The translations under genes were made by a program, and so were the position numbers. Below the pieces are notes generated by a model. It was not told where the DNA came from. It was given only the letters and a program-made list of their open reading frames with translations, and did not search any database. This document shows positions 34,172 to 42,730 of a stretch of 64,000 bases of DNA, one piece after another. Within the stretch, counting starts at the first letter, position 1. Each line of letters starts with the position of its first letter. Origin of the DNA: an uncultured Pseudoruegeria sp. (GTDB taxonomy: Bacteria > Pseudomonadota > Alphaproteobacteria > Rhodobacterales > Rhodobacteraceae); NCBI GenBank assembly GCA_947498155.1, contig CANMJD010000002.1:186001-250000 (forward strand), given 5' to 3'.

Positions 34172-35472
34172 CCCCAATTGAAATTGGACTGATCTCGGTC
34201 GTTGCCATCGTCTTTCTGATCTATGCAGGCGTCTATATCCCCATTGCCTTGGGTATGGTGTCGGTTGTCTCGATCTGGTTGATGCGCGACAATTTTACCC
34301 TGTCACTGAACCTGCTGAAAATCGCAGTCGGCGACAGTGCCATGGTCTATAGTTTTGCGACCATACCGCTGTTTACCTTTATGGGGCTTATCGTCTCTAA
34401 GGCCGGCTTGGGCAGAGATATCTACGAAGTGATGACCATGCGGTTCCGCAAAGTCAAAGGCGGTATTGGCATGGCGACGGTCGGGGCCAATGCGGTCTTC
34501 GCGGCTGTCACGGGCTCTTCGATTGCGTCTGCATCAGTGTTCACCAAGGTCTCTGTGCCGCAGATGATTGCCCAAGATTACAACCCGCGGTTTGCCGTTG
34601 GGGTTGTGGCAGGCTCATCCGTTCTCGGCATGATCATCCCACCGTCAGCCATGCTGATCATCTATAGCTTTGTCGCAGAGCAATCTGTGGGCGATATGTT
34701 TCTGGCCGGTGTTATTCCCGGTATTATGCTGGCCATTGCTTATGTCGCGGCCATTTGGGCCATGGGACGGTTCACACCAGATTTTGTCGGCGGGCGCATT
34801 GTCGAAGACACCGAATGGATGAGCAAACGCGAGATTGCCTCTAAAACCCTGCCCACCCTTGGCCTGATCACAATCGTGTTGGGCGGCATCTATACCGGCT
34901 GGATGACAGCCGTAGAAGCAGGGGCGACCGGGTCTCTGGTAGCGCTGCTCATCGCGCTGGTACGCAAATCTATGACCTTGAAAGGGTTCTGGGAGGCGCT
35001 CCTTGAAACCGGACACATCACGGCGGCAATCCTGTTTTTGATCACAGCGGCTTCGATCTATAGCCGGATGCTGGGTCTAGCGGGACTGCCCAACCAGTTG
35101 CAGGACCTGCTGGCTGGCAATGCTGCTGGCTTCTGGACGATCATGTTGCTCTATGTGCTGCTGATGATCTTTCTGGGCACCATTCTGGATACTGCATCGA
35201 TCATCCTGATCGTGGTGCCGCTGTTTTTGCCGCTTGTCGAGGCGCTGGATATGTCCTTGATCTGGTTTGGCATCATCACGGTTGTTGGTGCCGAAATTGG
35301 GCTGTTAACACCGCCATTGGGTATTTCGTGCTTTGTGATCAAATCCACCCTCAACGATGACCGTATATCGCTAAAGGACGTGTTTATGGGCGCGCTGCCC
35401 TTTGCCTTTGTGATGTTGATCATCCTGTTCATCCTGATCGAATTCCCGATCCTCAGCCTCGCTCTTCTGTAA
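34168..35472 (+). CDS. TRAP transporter large permease, DctM family, 434 aa
   Basis: About 12 membrane helices. DctM motifs are visible: 'MGLIVSKAGLGRDIYEV', 'VTGSSIASASVFTKVSVPQM', 'SSVLGMIIPPSAMLIIYSFV', and 'EIGLLTPPLGISCFVIK' near the C-terminus. Drives sodium- or proton-coupled import with the DctP and DctQ genes upstream. Overlaps dctQ by four bases and lies 12 bp before the dioxygenase gene, showing that transporter and dioxygenase are co-transcribed. Confidence 0.9.
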   Translation: MTPIEIGLISVVAIVFLIYAGVYIPIALGMVSVVSIWLMRDNFTLSLNLLKIAVGDSAMVYSFATIPLFTFMGLIVSKAGLGRDIYEVMTMRFRKVKGGIGMATVGANAVFAAVTGSSIASASVFTKVSVPQMIAQDYNPRFAVGVVAGSSVLGMIIPPSAMLIIYSFVAEQSVGDMFLAGVIPGIMLAIAYVAAIWAMGRFTPDFVGGRIVEDTEWMSKREIASKTLPTLGLITIVLGGIYTGWMTAVEAGATGSLVALLIALVRKSMTLKGFWEALLETGHITAAILFLITAASIYSRMLGLAGLPNQLQDLLAGNAAGFWTIMLLYVLLMIFLGTILDTASIILIVVPLFLPLVEALDMSLIWFGIITVVGAEIGLLTPPLGISCFVIKSTLNDDRISLKDVFMGALPFAFVMLIILFILIEFPILSLALL

Positions 35473-35484
35473 GGAAAACCCGCT

Positions 35485-36351
35485 ATGCGAAACGTAACCA
35501 AAGACAATATTACAGATGTGTTCCGAAGCTATATGGCCGAAGACATGCCGCCGCGCACCCGTGAAATCATGAGCGCGCTGGTCCAGCACATGCATGATTT
35601 TGCCCGTGAAACCAATCTGACCCATGAAGAATGGGGGCAGGGGATTGCCTTTCTACAAGGCTGTGCCGCGGTTGAAACCGAAGACCGGCATGAATTTGTG
35701 CTGGCTTCCGATGTGCTGGGTCTGTCGTCCTTGGTGGATATGCTGCATTCCAGCGAGACAGCGACATCTTCTTCGGTGCTGGGGCCGTTCCACGTCTCCG
35801 GTGCACCACCCCTTGCAGTTGGGGGCGATATGAAGCGTGATTTTGGCGGTCCGGTTCTGCTGGCCGAAGGCGTGATCCGCGACACCGATGGGAACCCGAT
35901 CGCAGGGGCCGAACTCGACATCTGGCAAACCGCGCCGAACGGGCTTTATGCCAGTCAGGATGACGAACAGGACACATTTTCCTTCCATGGTCTGATGACC
36001 GTTGGGGCGGATGGGCGCTATGCGTTCACCACGGTTAAACCGGTGGAATATACCGTGCCCTCAGACGGCCCTGTCGGGGATATCCTGCGCGCCTGCGGGC
36101 GGCACCCATGGCGGCCCTCGCATTTGCACTACATCGTCAAGGCACCGGGCTATAAATCGCTGGTGACAGAGATCTTCCCTGATGATGATCCCTATCTGGA
36201 TCAGGACACGGTATTCGGGGTGCGCGATGATCTGGTGATGCGGTATCATGAAAAACCGGCAAACGAATTCCCTGATGGCATGGCGCTGTCGGGCAAGGTC
36301 AATGATCCGTTTCTATCGGTCAATTTTGACGTGGTTCTCGCCAAAGCTTAA
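35485..36351 (+). CDS. Intradiol ring-cleavage dioxygenase (catechol/hydroxyquinol 1,2-dioxygenase type), 288 aa
   Basis: Non-haem Fe(III) enzyme that opens catechol-type rings between the hydroxyls. An N-terminal helical linker domain (residues 1-110, with 'HMHDFARETNLTHEEWGQGI') precedes the catalytic beta-sandwich. Iron ligands are visible: Tyr in 'APNGLYASQ', Tyr in the 'GRYAFTTVKPVEY' region, and the two His of 'RPSHLHYIV'. 'SSVLGPFHVSGAP' and 'GEPxAxAxLDIWQ'-like AELDIWQ are family hallmarks. Hydroxyquinol 1,2-dioxygenase is the closest subtype by pattern, but catechol is possible. Last gene of the rightward operon, converging on moaE with a 14-bp gap. Confidence 0.87.
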   Translation: MRNVTKDNITDVFRSYMAEDMPPRTREIMSALVQHMHDFARETNLTHEEWGQGIAFLQGCAAVETEDRHEFVLASDVLGLSSLVDMLHSSETATSSSVLGPFHVSGAPPLAVGGDMKRDFGGPVLLAEGVIRDTDGNPIAGAELDIWQTAPNGLYASQDDEQDTFSFHGLMTVGADGRYAFTTVKPVEYTVPSDGPVGDILRACGRHPWRPSHLHYIVKAPGYKSLVTEIFPDDDPYLDQDTVFGVRDDLVMRYHEKPANEFPDGMALSGKVNDPFLSVNFDVVLAKA

Positions 36352-36365
36352 TACCTAAAGCTGCG

Positions 36366-36812
36366 TCAGGTCCAGCGGTCCAGCGCGGCTTCGTCTTCGT
36401 CCTTGCTCTGGACCCAATGCACGCCGTCTTTGCTGTGCTCTTTTTTCCAGAACGGCGCGCGGGATTTCAGGTAGTCCATCAGATATTCCGCTGCCGCAAA
36501 TGCATCGACACGATGGGGTGCGGCAGTGGCCACCATCATGATCATCTCGCCCGGCGCCAGCGTGCCATGGCGATGAATGACCAGCGCATCCTTGAGCGAC
36601 CAACGAGTCATGGCATCAGTGGTGATCGAGGCAATCGCCTTTTCGGTCATGCCGGGGTAATGCTCGATTTCCATATGAGATAAAGAGCCATCGGCGTTGT
36701 TGCGCACCACACCGGTAAAAGTCACAATGGCCCCGGCGTCGTCCCGCCCCTGCGCAAACCGGTTTGCTTCTGCGCCGAAATCAAACGGTGTTGCCTGAAC
36801 CCGGATATCCAT
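36366..36812 (-). CDS. moaE: Molybdopterin synthase catalytic subunit, 148 aa
   Basis: Adds two dithiolene sulfurs to precursor Z using thiocarboxylated MoaD. Motifs: 'GAIVTFTGVVRN', 'HRHGTLAPGEMIMMVATAAPHR', and the catalytic region 'KSRAPFWKKEHSKDG' with the conserved Lys residues. Normal length. It follows moaD by 3 bp. Confidence 0.95.
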   Translation of the reverse strand: MDIRVQATPFDFGAEANRFAQGRDDAGAIVTFTGVVRNNADGSLSHMEIEHYPGMTEKAIASITTDAMTRWSLKDALVIHRHGTLAPGEMIMMVATAAPHRVDAFAAAEYLMDYLKSRAPFWKKEHSKDGVHWVQSKDEDEAALDRWT

Positions 36813-36815
36813 GGC

Positions 36816-37064
36816 TTAACCGCCCGTCATCGGTGGGAAAAACGCCACTTCGCGCACGTCTTTCAGCGGGGCGTCAAAATCGGAAAGCTCTTGATCCAGT
36901 GCCACCCGCAGGGCCGAAATATCCGCAAAGGCGGCCTCATAACGGGCTTCGCGTTGTTTGAGTTCGTCAACCAGATCCTGCACCGTGGCGGCGGTTGTTT
37001 CGATCTGTTCCTTAGGCAGGCCAATGCGCTCTCGGACCCAAGCAAAATACATCACATCAATCAC
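36816..37064 (-). CDS. moaD: Molybdopterin synthase sulfur carrier subunit, 82 aa
   Basis: Ubiquitin-like fold ending in the required Gly-Gly (FFPPMTGG), which is thiocarboxylated. 'YFAWVRERIGLPKEQIE' is the family N-terminus. Overlaps pgsA by 4 bp and precedes moaE by 3 bp. Confidence 0.95.
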   Translation of the reverse strand: MIDVMYFAWVRERIGLPKEQIETTAATVQDLVDELKQREARYEAAFADISALRVALDQELSDFDAPLKDVREVAFFPPMTGG

Positions 37065-37732
37065 TTGGGCGCTTCCTCACGTAGAAACGGCAAGGATTTT
37101 GAGAAATAGTCCCAGCCGGTGATTATCGTCAGGATCGCGGCAATCCAGAGCAGACCCACCCCGACATACCAGCAGGCAATCGTCGCATTCAGCTTCCACG
37201 TCACGCCAAGAGTGTCTTCGGTGCTGCCGTCCAGAATGCCCGCGAGCACGGCCTCATCCATGCCAAAGACCTGCATCGAAAAATAATGCTCAAACAGGTT
37301 GCGCACCAGCAGGATAGAGATCGCCAGCATTTGTGCCGTGGTTTTCCATTTTGCCAGTTTGGTGACTTGCAACAGCTTGGCGTCCGCCCCCAGAAATTCC
37401 CGTAGACCGGATACGAAAACTTCGCGGAAAACGATCAGGGTGCTGGGGATCAGGATATAGGGGTTCAGACCGGTCAGCGCGGCCAGCACCATAATCGCAA
37501 TCACTACCATTGCTTTATCGGCAATCGGGTCTAGCATTGCGCCAAAACGGCTTTGCTGGTTCCATGCACGAGCCAGATAACCGTCTAGATAGTCGGTCAA
37601 AGACGCGCCAACAAACAGGATCAGCGCTACCCATTCGGCCAAAGGTGCGGACAGCCAAAGAAAGACAAGCCCAAGAGCAGGGGCGGCGAGCAACCGGATT
37701 ACGGTTAGAATATTCGGAAGGTTCCATGTCAT
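37061..37732 (-). CDS. pgsA: CDP-diacylglycerol-glycerol-3-phosphate 3-phosphatidyltransferase, 223 aa
   Basis: Makes phosphatidylglycerol phosphate at the inner membrane. The CDP-alcohol transferase motif is complete: DYLDGYLARAW then G-A-M-L-D-P-I-A-D (Asp-Gly...Ala-Arg...Gly...Asp...Asp). N-terminal 'WNLPNILTVIRLLAAPAL' is typical of PgsA. Several membrane helices. It is 18 bp after uvrC and overlaps moaD by four bases. Confidence 0.93.
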   Translation of the reverse strand: MTWNLPNILTVIRLLAAPALGLVFLWLSAPLAEWVALILFVGASLTDYLDGYLARAWNQQSRFGAMLDPIADKAMVVIAIMVLAALTGLNPYILIPSTLIVFREVFVSGLREFLGADAKLLQVTKLAKWKTTAQMLAISILLVRNLFEHYFSMQVFGMDEAVLAGILDGSTEDTLGVTWKLNATIACWYVGVGLLWIAAILTIITGWDYFSKSLPFLREEAPK

Positions 37733-37750
37733 ACTCTGATCCTTACCCTG

Positions 37751-39628
37751 TCAGCTCTTGTCATGGAAGAAGTCATAAAGCGTTTCCGCAAGGGCATCTG
37801 AAATGCCATCCACTGCTTTGAGATCGGAAAGCCCCGCGCGGCTGACCGCCTTGGCGCTGCCGAAATGGGAAAGCAGCGCGCGCTTGCGGCTGGCACCCAC
37901 GCCGGGTACATCATCAAGCGGTGTCGCAGAGACAGCCTTGGAGCGTTTGGCGCGGTGGGTGCCAATGGCAAAGCGATGCGCCTCATCGCGCAGCCGTTGC
38001 ACGAAATACAGCACCGGATCATTGTGGCGCAGGGCAAAGGGGCGCGCGCCGGTGCGATAGAATTCTTCTTTGCCGGCGTCGCGATCCTCACCCTTGGCCA
38101 CCCCGACCATAGCAATATCAGAGACGCCGTATTCTTCCATAATCTCGGCCACAGCAGATACCTGACCGGCCCCGCCGTCAATCAGCAACAAATCTGGCCA
38201 ATGGCCTGACGTGCGATCAGGGTCTTCTTTAAGGAGCCGCTTAAAGCGGCGGGTCAGCACCTCTTTCATCATGCCGAAATCATCGCCGGGCGTCAGGTCA
38301 TCGCCCTTGATGTTGAACTTGCGGTACTGGCTTTTCAGAAATCCATCAGCTCCGGCGACGATCATCCCGCCAACGGCATTGGTGCCCTGAATATGCGAGT
38401 TGTCATAGACTTCGATCCGTTGCGGCGGGCCCTCCAGCCCAAAAGCGTCGGCCAATCCGGTCAGCAGGCGGGCCTGTGTCGCGGTTTCCGACATTTTACG
38501 CGCAAGGCTTTCGCGGGCATTGCGCAAGGCACCGGCAATCAGCTCGGCTTTTTCACCCCGTTGCGGGATCAGGATTTCCACCTTACGTTCGGCTTTCTCT
38601 GAAAGGGCCTGCGCCAGCAGCTCACGATCTTCGATGTCATCGGAAAGCAGGATTTGCCGCGGTGGCGTTTTGCTATCGTAAAATTGCCCCAGAAAGGCCT
38701 GCAGCACCTCGGGCGTCTCAGCTCCGGCGCCGGTTTTTGGATAGAAGTCCTTATTGCCCCAGTTTTGATGGGCGCGAATGAAAAACACCTGCACACAGGC
38801 CTGCCCACCGTCCATGTGAATCGCCACCACGTCGGCCTCGGCAACGCCGCGCGGGTTGATGCCTTGGGCCGATTGCACATGAGTCAGCGCATGGATGCGG
38901 TCGCGCAAGGCAGCGGCGCGTTCGAACTCCATCGCATCACTGGCCGTCTGCATTTCTTGGGCAAGGGTTTCTTGTACCTTGGTGGACCGCCCCTGCAGGA
39001 ATTGCTCTGCATCCTTGACCAATGCGCCATAATCTTCTTGTGAAATCAGCCCGACGCAAGGCGCAGCACAGCGTTTGATCTGATACTGCAGACAGGGGCG
39101 AGTACGCCCTTCATACATCGAGTCCGAACAATTGCGCAGTAGAAAGACTTTTTGCAATTGGTTCAGCGTCCGGTTCACCGCACCGGCAGAGGCAAAGGGA
39201 CCATAGTAGCTGCCTTTTTCGGTCTTGCGGCCCCGATGCTTTTTGATCTGCGGAAAAGCGTGGTGCTTGGAGAGCATGATATTGGGAAAGCTCTTATCGT
39301 CGCGCAGCAGAACGTTGTATTTCGGCTTGAGCTGTTTGATCAGATTCTGTTCCAGCAACAGTGCTTCGGTTTCTGTGCGGGTGGTCAGAAACATCATCGA
39401 GGTGGTCTCGCTGATCATGCGCAGAATGCGACCGGAATGCCCCTGCGTATTGGCATAGTTGGACACCCGCTTTTTCAGGTTGCGGGCCTTGCCGACATAA
39501 AGAACACGCCCTTGATCATCCAGCATGCGATACACACCGGGGGAATTGTCGATAAGCTTTAACTGGCTCTGGATCAACGCATGTCCCGTCAAGGGCGCAG
39601 CATCTTTTGGCGGCGTGGTTTCAGTCAT
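37751..39628 (-). CDS. uvrC: Excinuclease ABC subunit C, 625 aa
   Basis: Dual-incision nuclease of nucleotide excision repair. N-terminal GIY-YIG-type nuclease ([20 protein letters not shown]), central Cys-rich segment and UVR helix (around [20 protein letters not shown]), RNase-H-like C-terminal nuclease with '[19 protein letters not shown]' and '[10 protein letters not shown]', and tandem helix-hairpin-helix at the end ([15 protein letters not shown]). Full length. Leads the uvrC-pgsA-moaD-moaE transcription unit. Confidence 0.97.
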   Translation of the reverse strand: MTETTPPKDAAPLTGHALIQSQLKLIDNSPGVYRMLDDQGRVLYVGKARNLKKRVSNYANTQGHSGRILRMISETTSMMFLTTRTETEALLLEQNLIKQLKPKYNVLLRDDKSFPNIMLSKHHAFPQIKKHRGRKTEKGSYYGPFASAGAVNRTLNQLQKVFLLRNCSDSMYEGRTRPCLQYQIKRCAAPCVGLISQEDYGALVKDAEQFLQGRSTKVQETLAQEMQTASDAMEFERAAALRDRIHALTHVQSAQGINPRGVAEADVVAIHMDGGQACVQVFFIRAHQNWGNKDFYPKTGAGAETPEVLQAFLGQFYDSKTPPRQILLSDDIEDRELLAQALSEKAERKVEILIPQRGEKAELIAGALRNARESLARKMSETATQARLLTGLADAFGLEGPPQRIEVYDNSHIQGTNAVGGMIVAGADGFLKSQYRKFNIKGDDLTPGDDFGMMKEVLTRRFKRLLKEDPDRTSGHWPDLLLIDGGAGQVSAVAEIMEEYGVSDIAMVGVAKGEDRDAGKEEFYRTGARPFALRHNDPVLYFVQRLRDEAHRFAIGTHRAKRSKAVSATPLDDVPGVGASRKRALLSHFGSAKAVSRAGLSDLKAVDGISDALAETLYDFFHDKS

Positions 39629-39927
39629 TCGCGGTCCATTGTGATTCTCTGCCTTGCTGCAATCTTAACGTGGTAAGAACAAGAGAAAACCTTTCCACGG
39701 TTTCTGGGGATAACTCTGGTGACAAGTTTTGAGAGTCATGCAAATTGCCTTATTTTCTTGGCATTTACTAGAGTTGCCTAATAAATAGGCGACATCGTAA
39801 GTCATTGAAATAGAAATGAAAAATGTTTCATGCAGTCCAAGAGTTTGAAAACATTAAAGAATTCATGACGAATTGGTAACAGAAGTGTGACGAGTGCAAA
39901 ACTTTTTGCTGTAAGGCTTTGTTCGGA
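39629..39927. other. AT-rich intergenic region upstream of uvrC
   Basis: About 300 bp without a supportable gene; clearly more AT-rich than its surroundings. It must hold the leftward uvrC promoter. I see an inverted repeat GCCTA-ATAAA-TAGGC (39776-39790) and an imperfect palindrome ATGAAAAATGTTTCAT (39816-39831), which has the same TGAAA...TTTCA arms as the perfect palindrome at 47330. No tRNA or obvious small RNA. Confidence 0.5.
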
Positions 39928-40710
39928 CTATTCAGGGCCCTGCACATCAGGGGTTAACCATGCCAAATGCTGGCCACCATCGGTGCAGATCAACTGCCCT
40001 GTGACAGATGGCGCGTCCAGAAAATAGCCCAGCGTAGCGGTGATATCTTCCGGATTGCTCCCGCGTTGCAAAACGGTTGCAGCCCGTTGGTTGTTAAAGT
40101 GAGTTTCGCTTTGGCGCGCGCCGATCAAGGTCGGACCCGGCCCAATGGCATTGACCCGCACATTGGGGGCAAGGGCGCGAGCAGAGGTTTGCGTAAAGGC
40201 CCAAAGCCCCATTTTGGCGATGGTGTAGCTCATGAATTCAGGTGTCAGTTTGCGCACCCGTTGATCCAGCATATTAACCACGAGGGATTGGGCCAGAGGC
40301 TCGCCGTTAGCATCGCTCAAGGCGGGCGGGGCTTGTTGGGCCAATTGCTGGGTCAGCACAAAGGGCGCGCGCAGGTTGGATTGCAAATGCCGGTCCCAAC
40401 TGTCGCGGGTTGCGGTGTCGATATTATCGTATTCAAAGACCGAGGCGTTGTTGACCAGACAGCTGATCGGCGCGTCAAACCGGTCGATGACGCGGGGCAG
40501 GAGCGATTGGATTTCTGCCTCTTCGACCAGATCGGCCTGAAACGCATGGGCCTTCTGGCCCTTGGCGCGAATTTCGGCAACCACTGCCTCGGCGGCATCA
40601 ACAGAACCGGCATAGTGTACGGCGACGTCAAAGCCCCGATCCGCCAGATAGAGTGCCATCGCGCGCCCAAGCCGCCGTGCGGCCCCTGTGACCAAAGCTG
40701 TTTTTGTCAT
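39928..40710 (-). CDS. SDR-family oxidoreductase, pteridine-reductase/FolM-like, 260 aa
   Basis: Short-chain dehydrogenase. The cofactor motif is TGAARRLGRAMA; the Arg-Arg form TGxxRR is typical of pteridine reductase and FolM-type enzymes that use NADPH. NNAS, then Tyr-x3-Lys (SYTIAKMGLW), and 'RVNAIGPGPTL' complete the fold. Probably reduces a pterin or dihydrofolate, but substrate is unproven. It lies 14 bp downstream of the CaCA exchanger gene on the same strand. Confidence 0.8.
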   Translation of the reverse strand: MTKTALVTGAARRLGRAMALYLADRGFDVAVHYAGSVDAAEAVVAEIRAKGQKAHAFQADLVEEAEIQSLLPRVIDRFDAPISCLVNNASVFEYDNIDTATRDSWDRHLQSNLRAPFVLTQQLAQQAPPALSDANGEPLAQSLVVNMLDQRVRKLTPEFMSYTIAKMGLWAFTQTSARALAPNVRVNAIGPGPTLIGARQSETHFNNQRAATVLQRGSNPEDITATLGYFLDAPSVTGQLICTDGGQHLAWLTPDVQGPE

Positions 40711-40724
40711 CTATCCCTCGTGTG

Positions 40725-41669
40725 TCAGAGCAGTACCGCCATCACATAACCGATATAGGCCGCTGTCAGCAAAAATCCCCATCCGCGGGTAATATCACGC
40801 TTCAGGAATACAAAGGGCACCAGCAAGAGCGACGCGCCCAGCATAACCCAAAGGTCAAACCGCAGCAGATTAGGATCAACCGGAAGCGGCCCCACCAGAC
40901 CGGCCACGCCAATAATAGCCAGAAGATTGAACATATTGGAGCCGATGACATTGCCCAGCGCCACATCTGCTTGCTTGCGCAATGCTGCCATGACGGTTGT
41001 GGCCAGCTCTGGCAGAGAGGTGCCGAGAGCGACCAGCGTCAGGCCAATAACGGTTTCGGGCACGCCGAAATCACGGGCAATATTCTGCGCCCCATCTATC
41101 AATAGATCTGCCCCCAGCGGCAGGCCGATCAAACCCAGTACGATAAATATCCCGATCTTGAGCCAGGACATATCAGGGTCTGCCCCTTCGACTTCTTCTT
41201 GTTCGCAGGCGCGCGCGTCTTTGCGATGCCCCATGGCTTCGCGGAAATTATCCAGCAGCACAAGCGCAAGGGCGGCCAACAGGATAAGCGCGTGCCACCA
41301 TGTAATCGGCCCGAGAAAACACAGCAGAATGAACAACAGCGTTGCGCCGATCATAATCAGATAGCTTTTTGAGGTTTCACAGCCGCTGGTCGCCATCGGG
41401 GCCAAAAGGGCCGGCACGCCAAGCACCAGGAGCACATTGGCAGTATTGGAGCCGATCACATTCCCCATTGCGATCCCGGGTACGCCTTCCAGAACCGCCC
41501 CGATCGAAATCAGCAGCTCGGGGGCGGATGTCCCAAAGGACACGATGGTCAGGCTGACGATAAGCGCCGGAATGCCCAGACGCAGCGCCAGATTGACCGC
41601 GCCGCGCACAAGGGCGTCGCCTCCCAGCAGCAGGATTACGAGGCCAAGGGCCACAAAGAGCCAATCCAT
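40725..41669 (-). CDS. CaCA-family calcium/sodium exchanger, YrbG type, 314 aa
   Basis: Ten-helix cation exchanger. The two inverted alpha repeats are clear: 'SFGTSAPELLISIGA' with 'GNVIGSNTANVLLVLG', and 'ALGTSLPELATTVMAAL' with 'GNVIGSNMFNLLAIIG'. The acidic cytosolic loop is short. It lies 3 bp after a 54-residue CxxC protein and 14 bp before the SDR gene, as part of one leftward unit. Confidence 0.9.
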   Translation of the reverse strand: MDWLFVALGLVILLLGGDALVRGAVNLALRLGIPALIVSLTIVSFGTSAPELLISIGAVLEGVPGIAMGNVIGSNTANVLLVLGVPALLAPMATSGCETSKSYLIMIGATLLFILLCFLGPITWWHALILLAALALVLLDNFREAMGHRKDARACEQEEVEGADPDMSWLKIGIFIVLGLIGLPLGADLLIDGAQNIARDFGVPETVIGLTLVALGTSLPELATTVMAALRKQADVALGNVIGSNMFNLLAIIGVAGLVGPLPVDPNLLRFDLWVMLGASLLLVPFVFLKRDITRGWGFLLTAAYIGYVMAVLL

Positions 41670-41672
41670 TCT

Positions 41673-41837
41673 TTACGCCTTTCCGTGGCCGCAACGACAA
41701 GGGGACTTGCCAATTCTGTATCGGCCGCACCCTTTGCATTTTTGTGATTGCAGTTTCTTCTGGCCGGGAAAGCGCAGTTTGCCAAACATGGCCAGCACCA
41801 GCATTCCGATTAGAAAAAGACTGACAACTTTAATCAT
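41673..41837 (-). CDS. Small membrane protein with CxxC and CxC motifs, 54 aa
   Basis: Short gene filling the gap between the S49 peptidase and the CaCA exchanger with 3-bp spacers on both sides. An N-terminal helix (MIKVVSLFLIGMLVLAMFG) is followed by a basic tail with CKGCGRY and SPCRCGHGK. Four Cys plus a His suggest a zinc-ribbon-like or metal-binding knuckle on the cytosolic or periplasmic side. Tight packing and intact frame argue that it is real. Function unknown. Confidence 0.7.
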   Translation of the reverse strand: MIKVVSLFLIGMLVLAMFGKLRFPGQKKLQSQKCKGCGRYRIGKSPCRCGHGKA

Positions 41838-41840
41838 GGA

Positions 41841-42641
41841 TCAAAGACCAAAGCGGGCGAACTGGGCCCGTTCCTCTACGCTTTCAAGGGCGTCGCCGAC
41901 GATTTGCGCCCCAAAACGCCGAAAGAACGGCCGCTTCACACCGTAGCTGATGAATTTGACCTTATCGCCAAACAGCGTTTTCATTGTTGGCTTGATATGG
42001 CCAATGCCGTCAATCAGTCCTAGGCGTTTGGCCTCGGCCCCCAGCCAGACTTCTCCGGTGAACAGATTCTGTTCCGTTGACAGCTTGTCGGCCCGACGGG
42101 TCTTAATCTGGGATTTGAAATTCTCGTGCAATTGCGCCAGCAGCTTGCGCAGCCGCTCTACGTCTTCGGGGTTCTCGGGGCGGAAGGGGTCAAGCATGGA
42201 TTTTGACTCTCCCGCTGTATAGACGCGGCGGTCAATGCCTTGGCGCTTTAATAGCAAATCCAGACCAAAACCGGCAGAGATCACACCGATGGAGCCAACG
42301 ATAGAGCTTTCATCTGTCCAGATTTCATCGGCGGCAGAGGCGATCCAATAGCCACCAGAGGCCGCGACATCCTCAACGAAGGCATAGACCGGCACGTCAT
42401 GTTCGTCGGAAAGCCTGCGGATACGGGCGCCAATCAGGCTTGATTGAACAGGGGAGCCTCCCGGTGAATTGATCACCAGCGCCACGGCTTTGGGTTTGCC
42501 TTTTCGGAAGGCCTTTTCAAGGACAGGCCCAAGGGTTTCATCATTCAGGGTTCCGGACCGTCCGCTGGCCGCGATGGTTCCGGAAAGCCGAACAACCGCC
42601 ACTTTCGGGGCGGATTTAAAAGACGGGATCCAGCGTTTCAT
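41841..42641 (-). CDS. S49-family signal peptide peptidase-like serine protease, 266 aa
   Basis: SppA/SohB-type protease with Ser/Lys dyad: 'NSPGGSPVQSSLIGARIRRL', nucleophile Ser in 'EDVAASGGYWIASAADEIW', and general-base Lys in 'GESKSMLDPFRP'. ATG 42641 (MKRWIPSF) fits the usual start; a longer TTG form (42695) adds 18 residues without a good ribosome site. I see no clear N-terminal anchor in the short form. Follows glpK by 89 bp. Confidence 0.87.
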   Translation of the reverse strand: MKRWIPSFKSAPKVAVVRLSGTIAASGRSGTLNDETLGPVLEKAFRKGKPKAVALVINSPGGSPVQSSLIGARIRRLSDEHDVPVYAFVEDVAASGGYWIASAADEIWTDESSIVGSIGVISAGFGLDLLLKRQGIDRRVYTAGESKSMLDPFRPENPEDVERLRKLLAQLHENFKSQIKTRRADKLSTEQNLFTGEVWLGAEAKRLGLIDGIGHIKPTMKTLFGDKVKFISYGVKRPFFRRFGAQIVGDALESVEERAQFARFGL

Positions 42642-42730
42642 AAAGCTGCACATAGAGGCGCGATGCGCTGGGAACAAGGCCAGCGGTGAAATCAAAAATC
42701 ATTGTTGCGGCGGCTCAACGGCCTGTTCGC

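Noticed and set aside
39629-39927. tRNA or small RNA gene in the AT-rich gap
   Set aside because: No cloverleaf, T-loop or A/B-box-like pattern; only short inverted repeats.
39967-40749. Plus-strand ORF of 260 codons opposite the SDR gene
   Set aside because: Reverse-frame shadow; SDR motifs are unambiguous on the minus strand.
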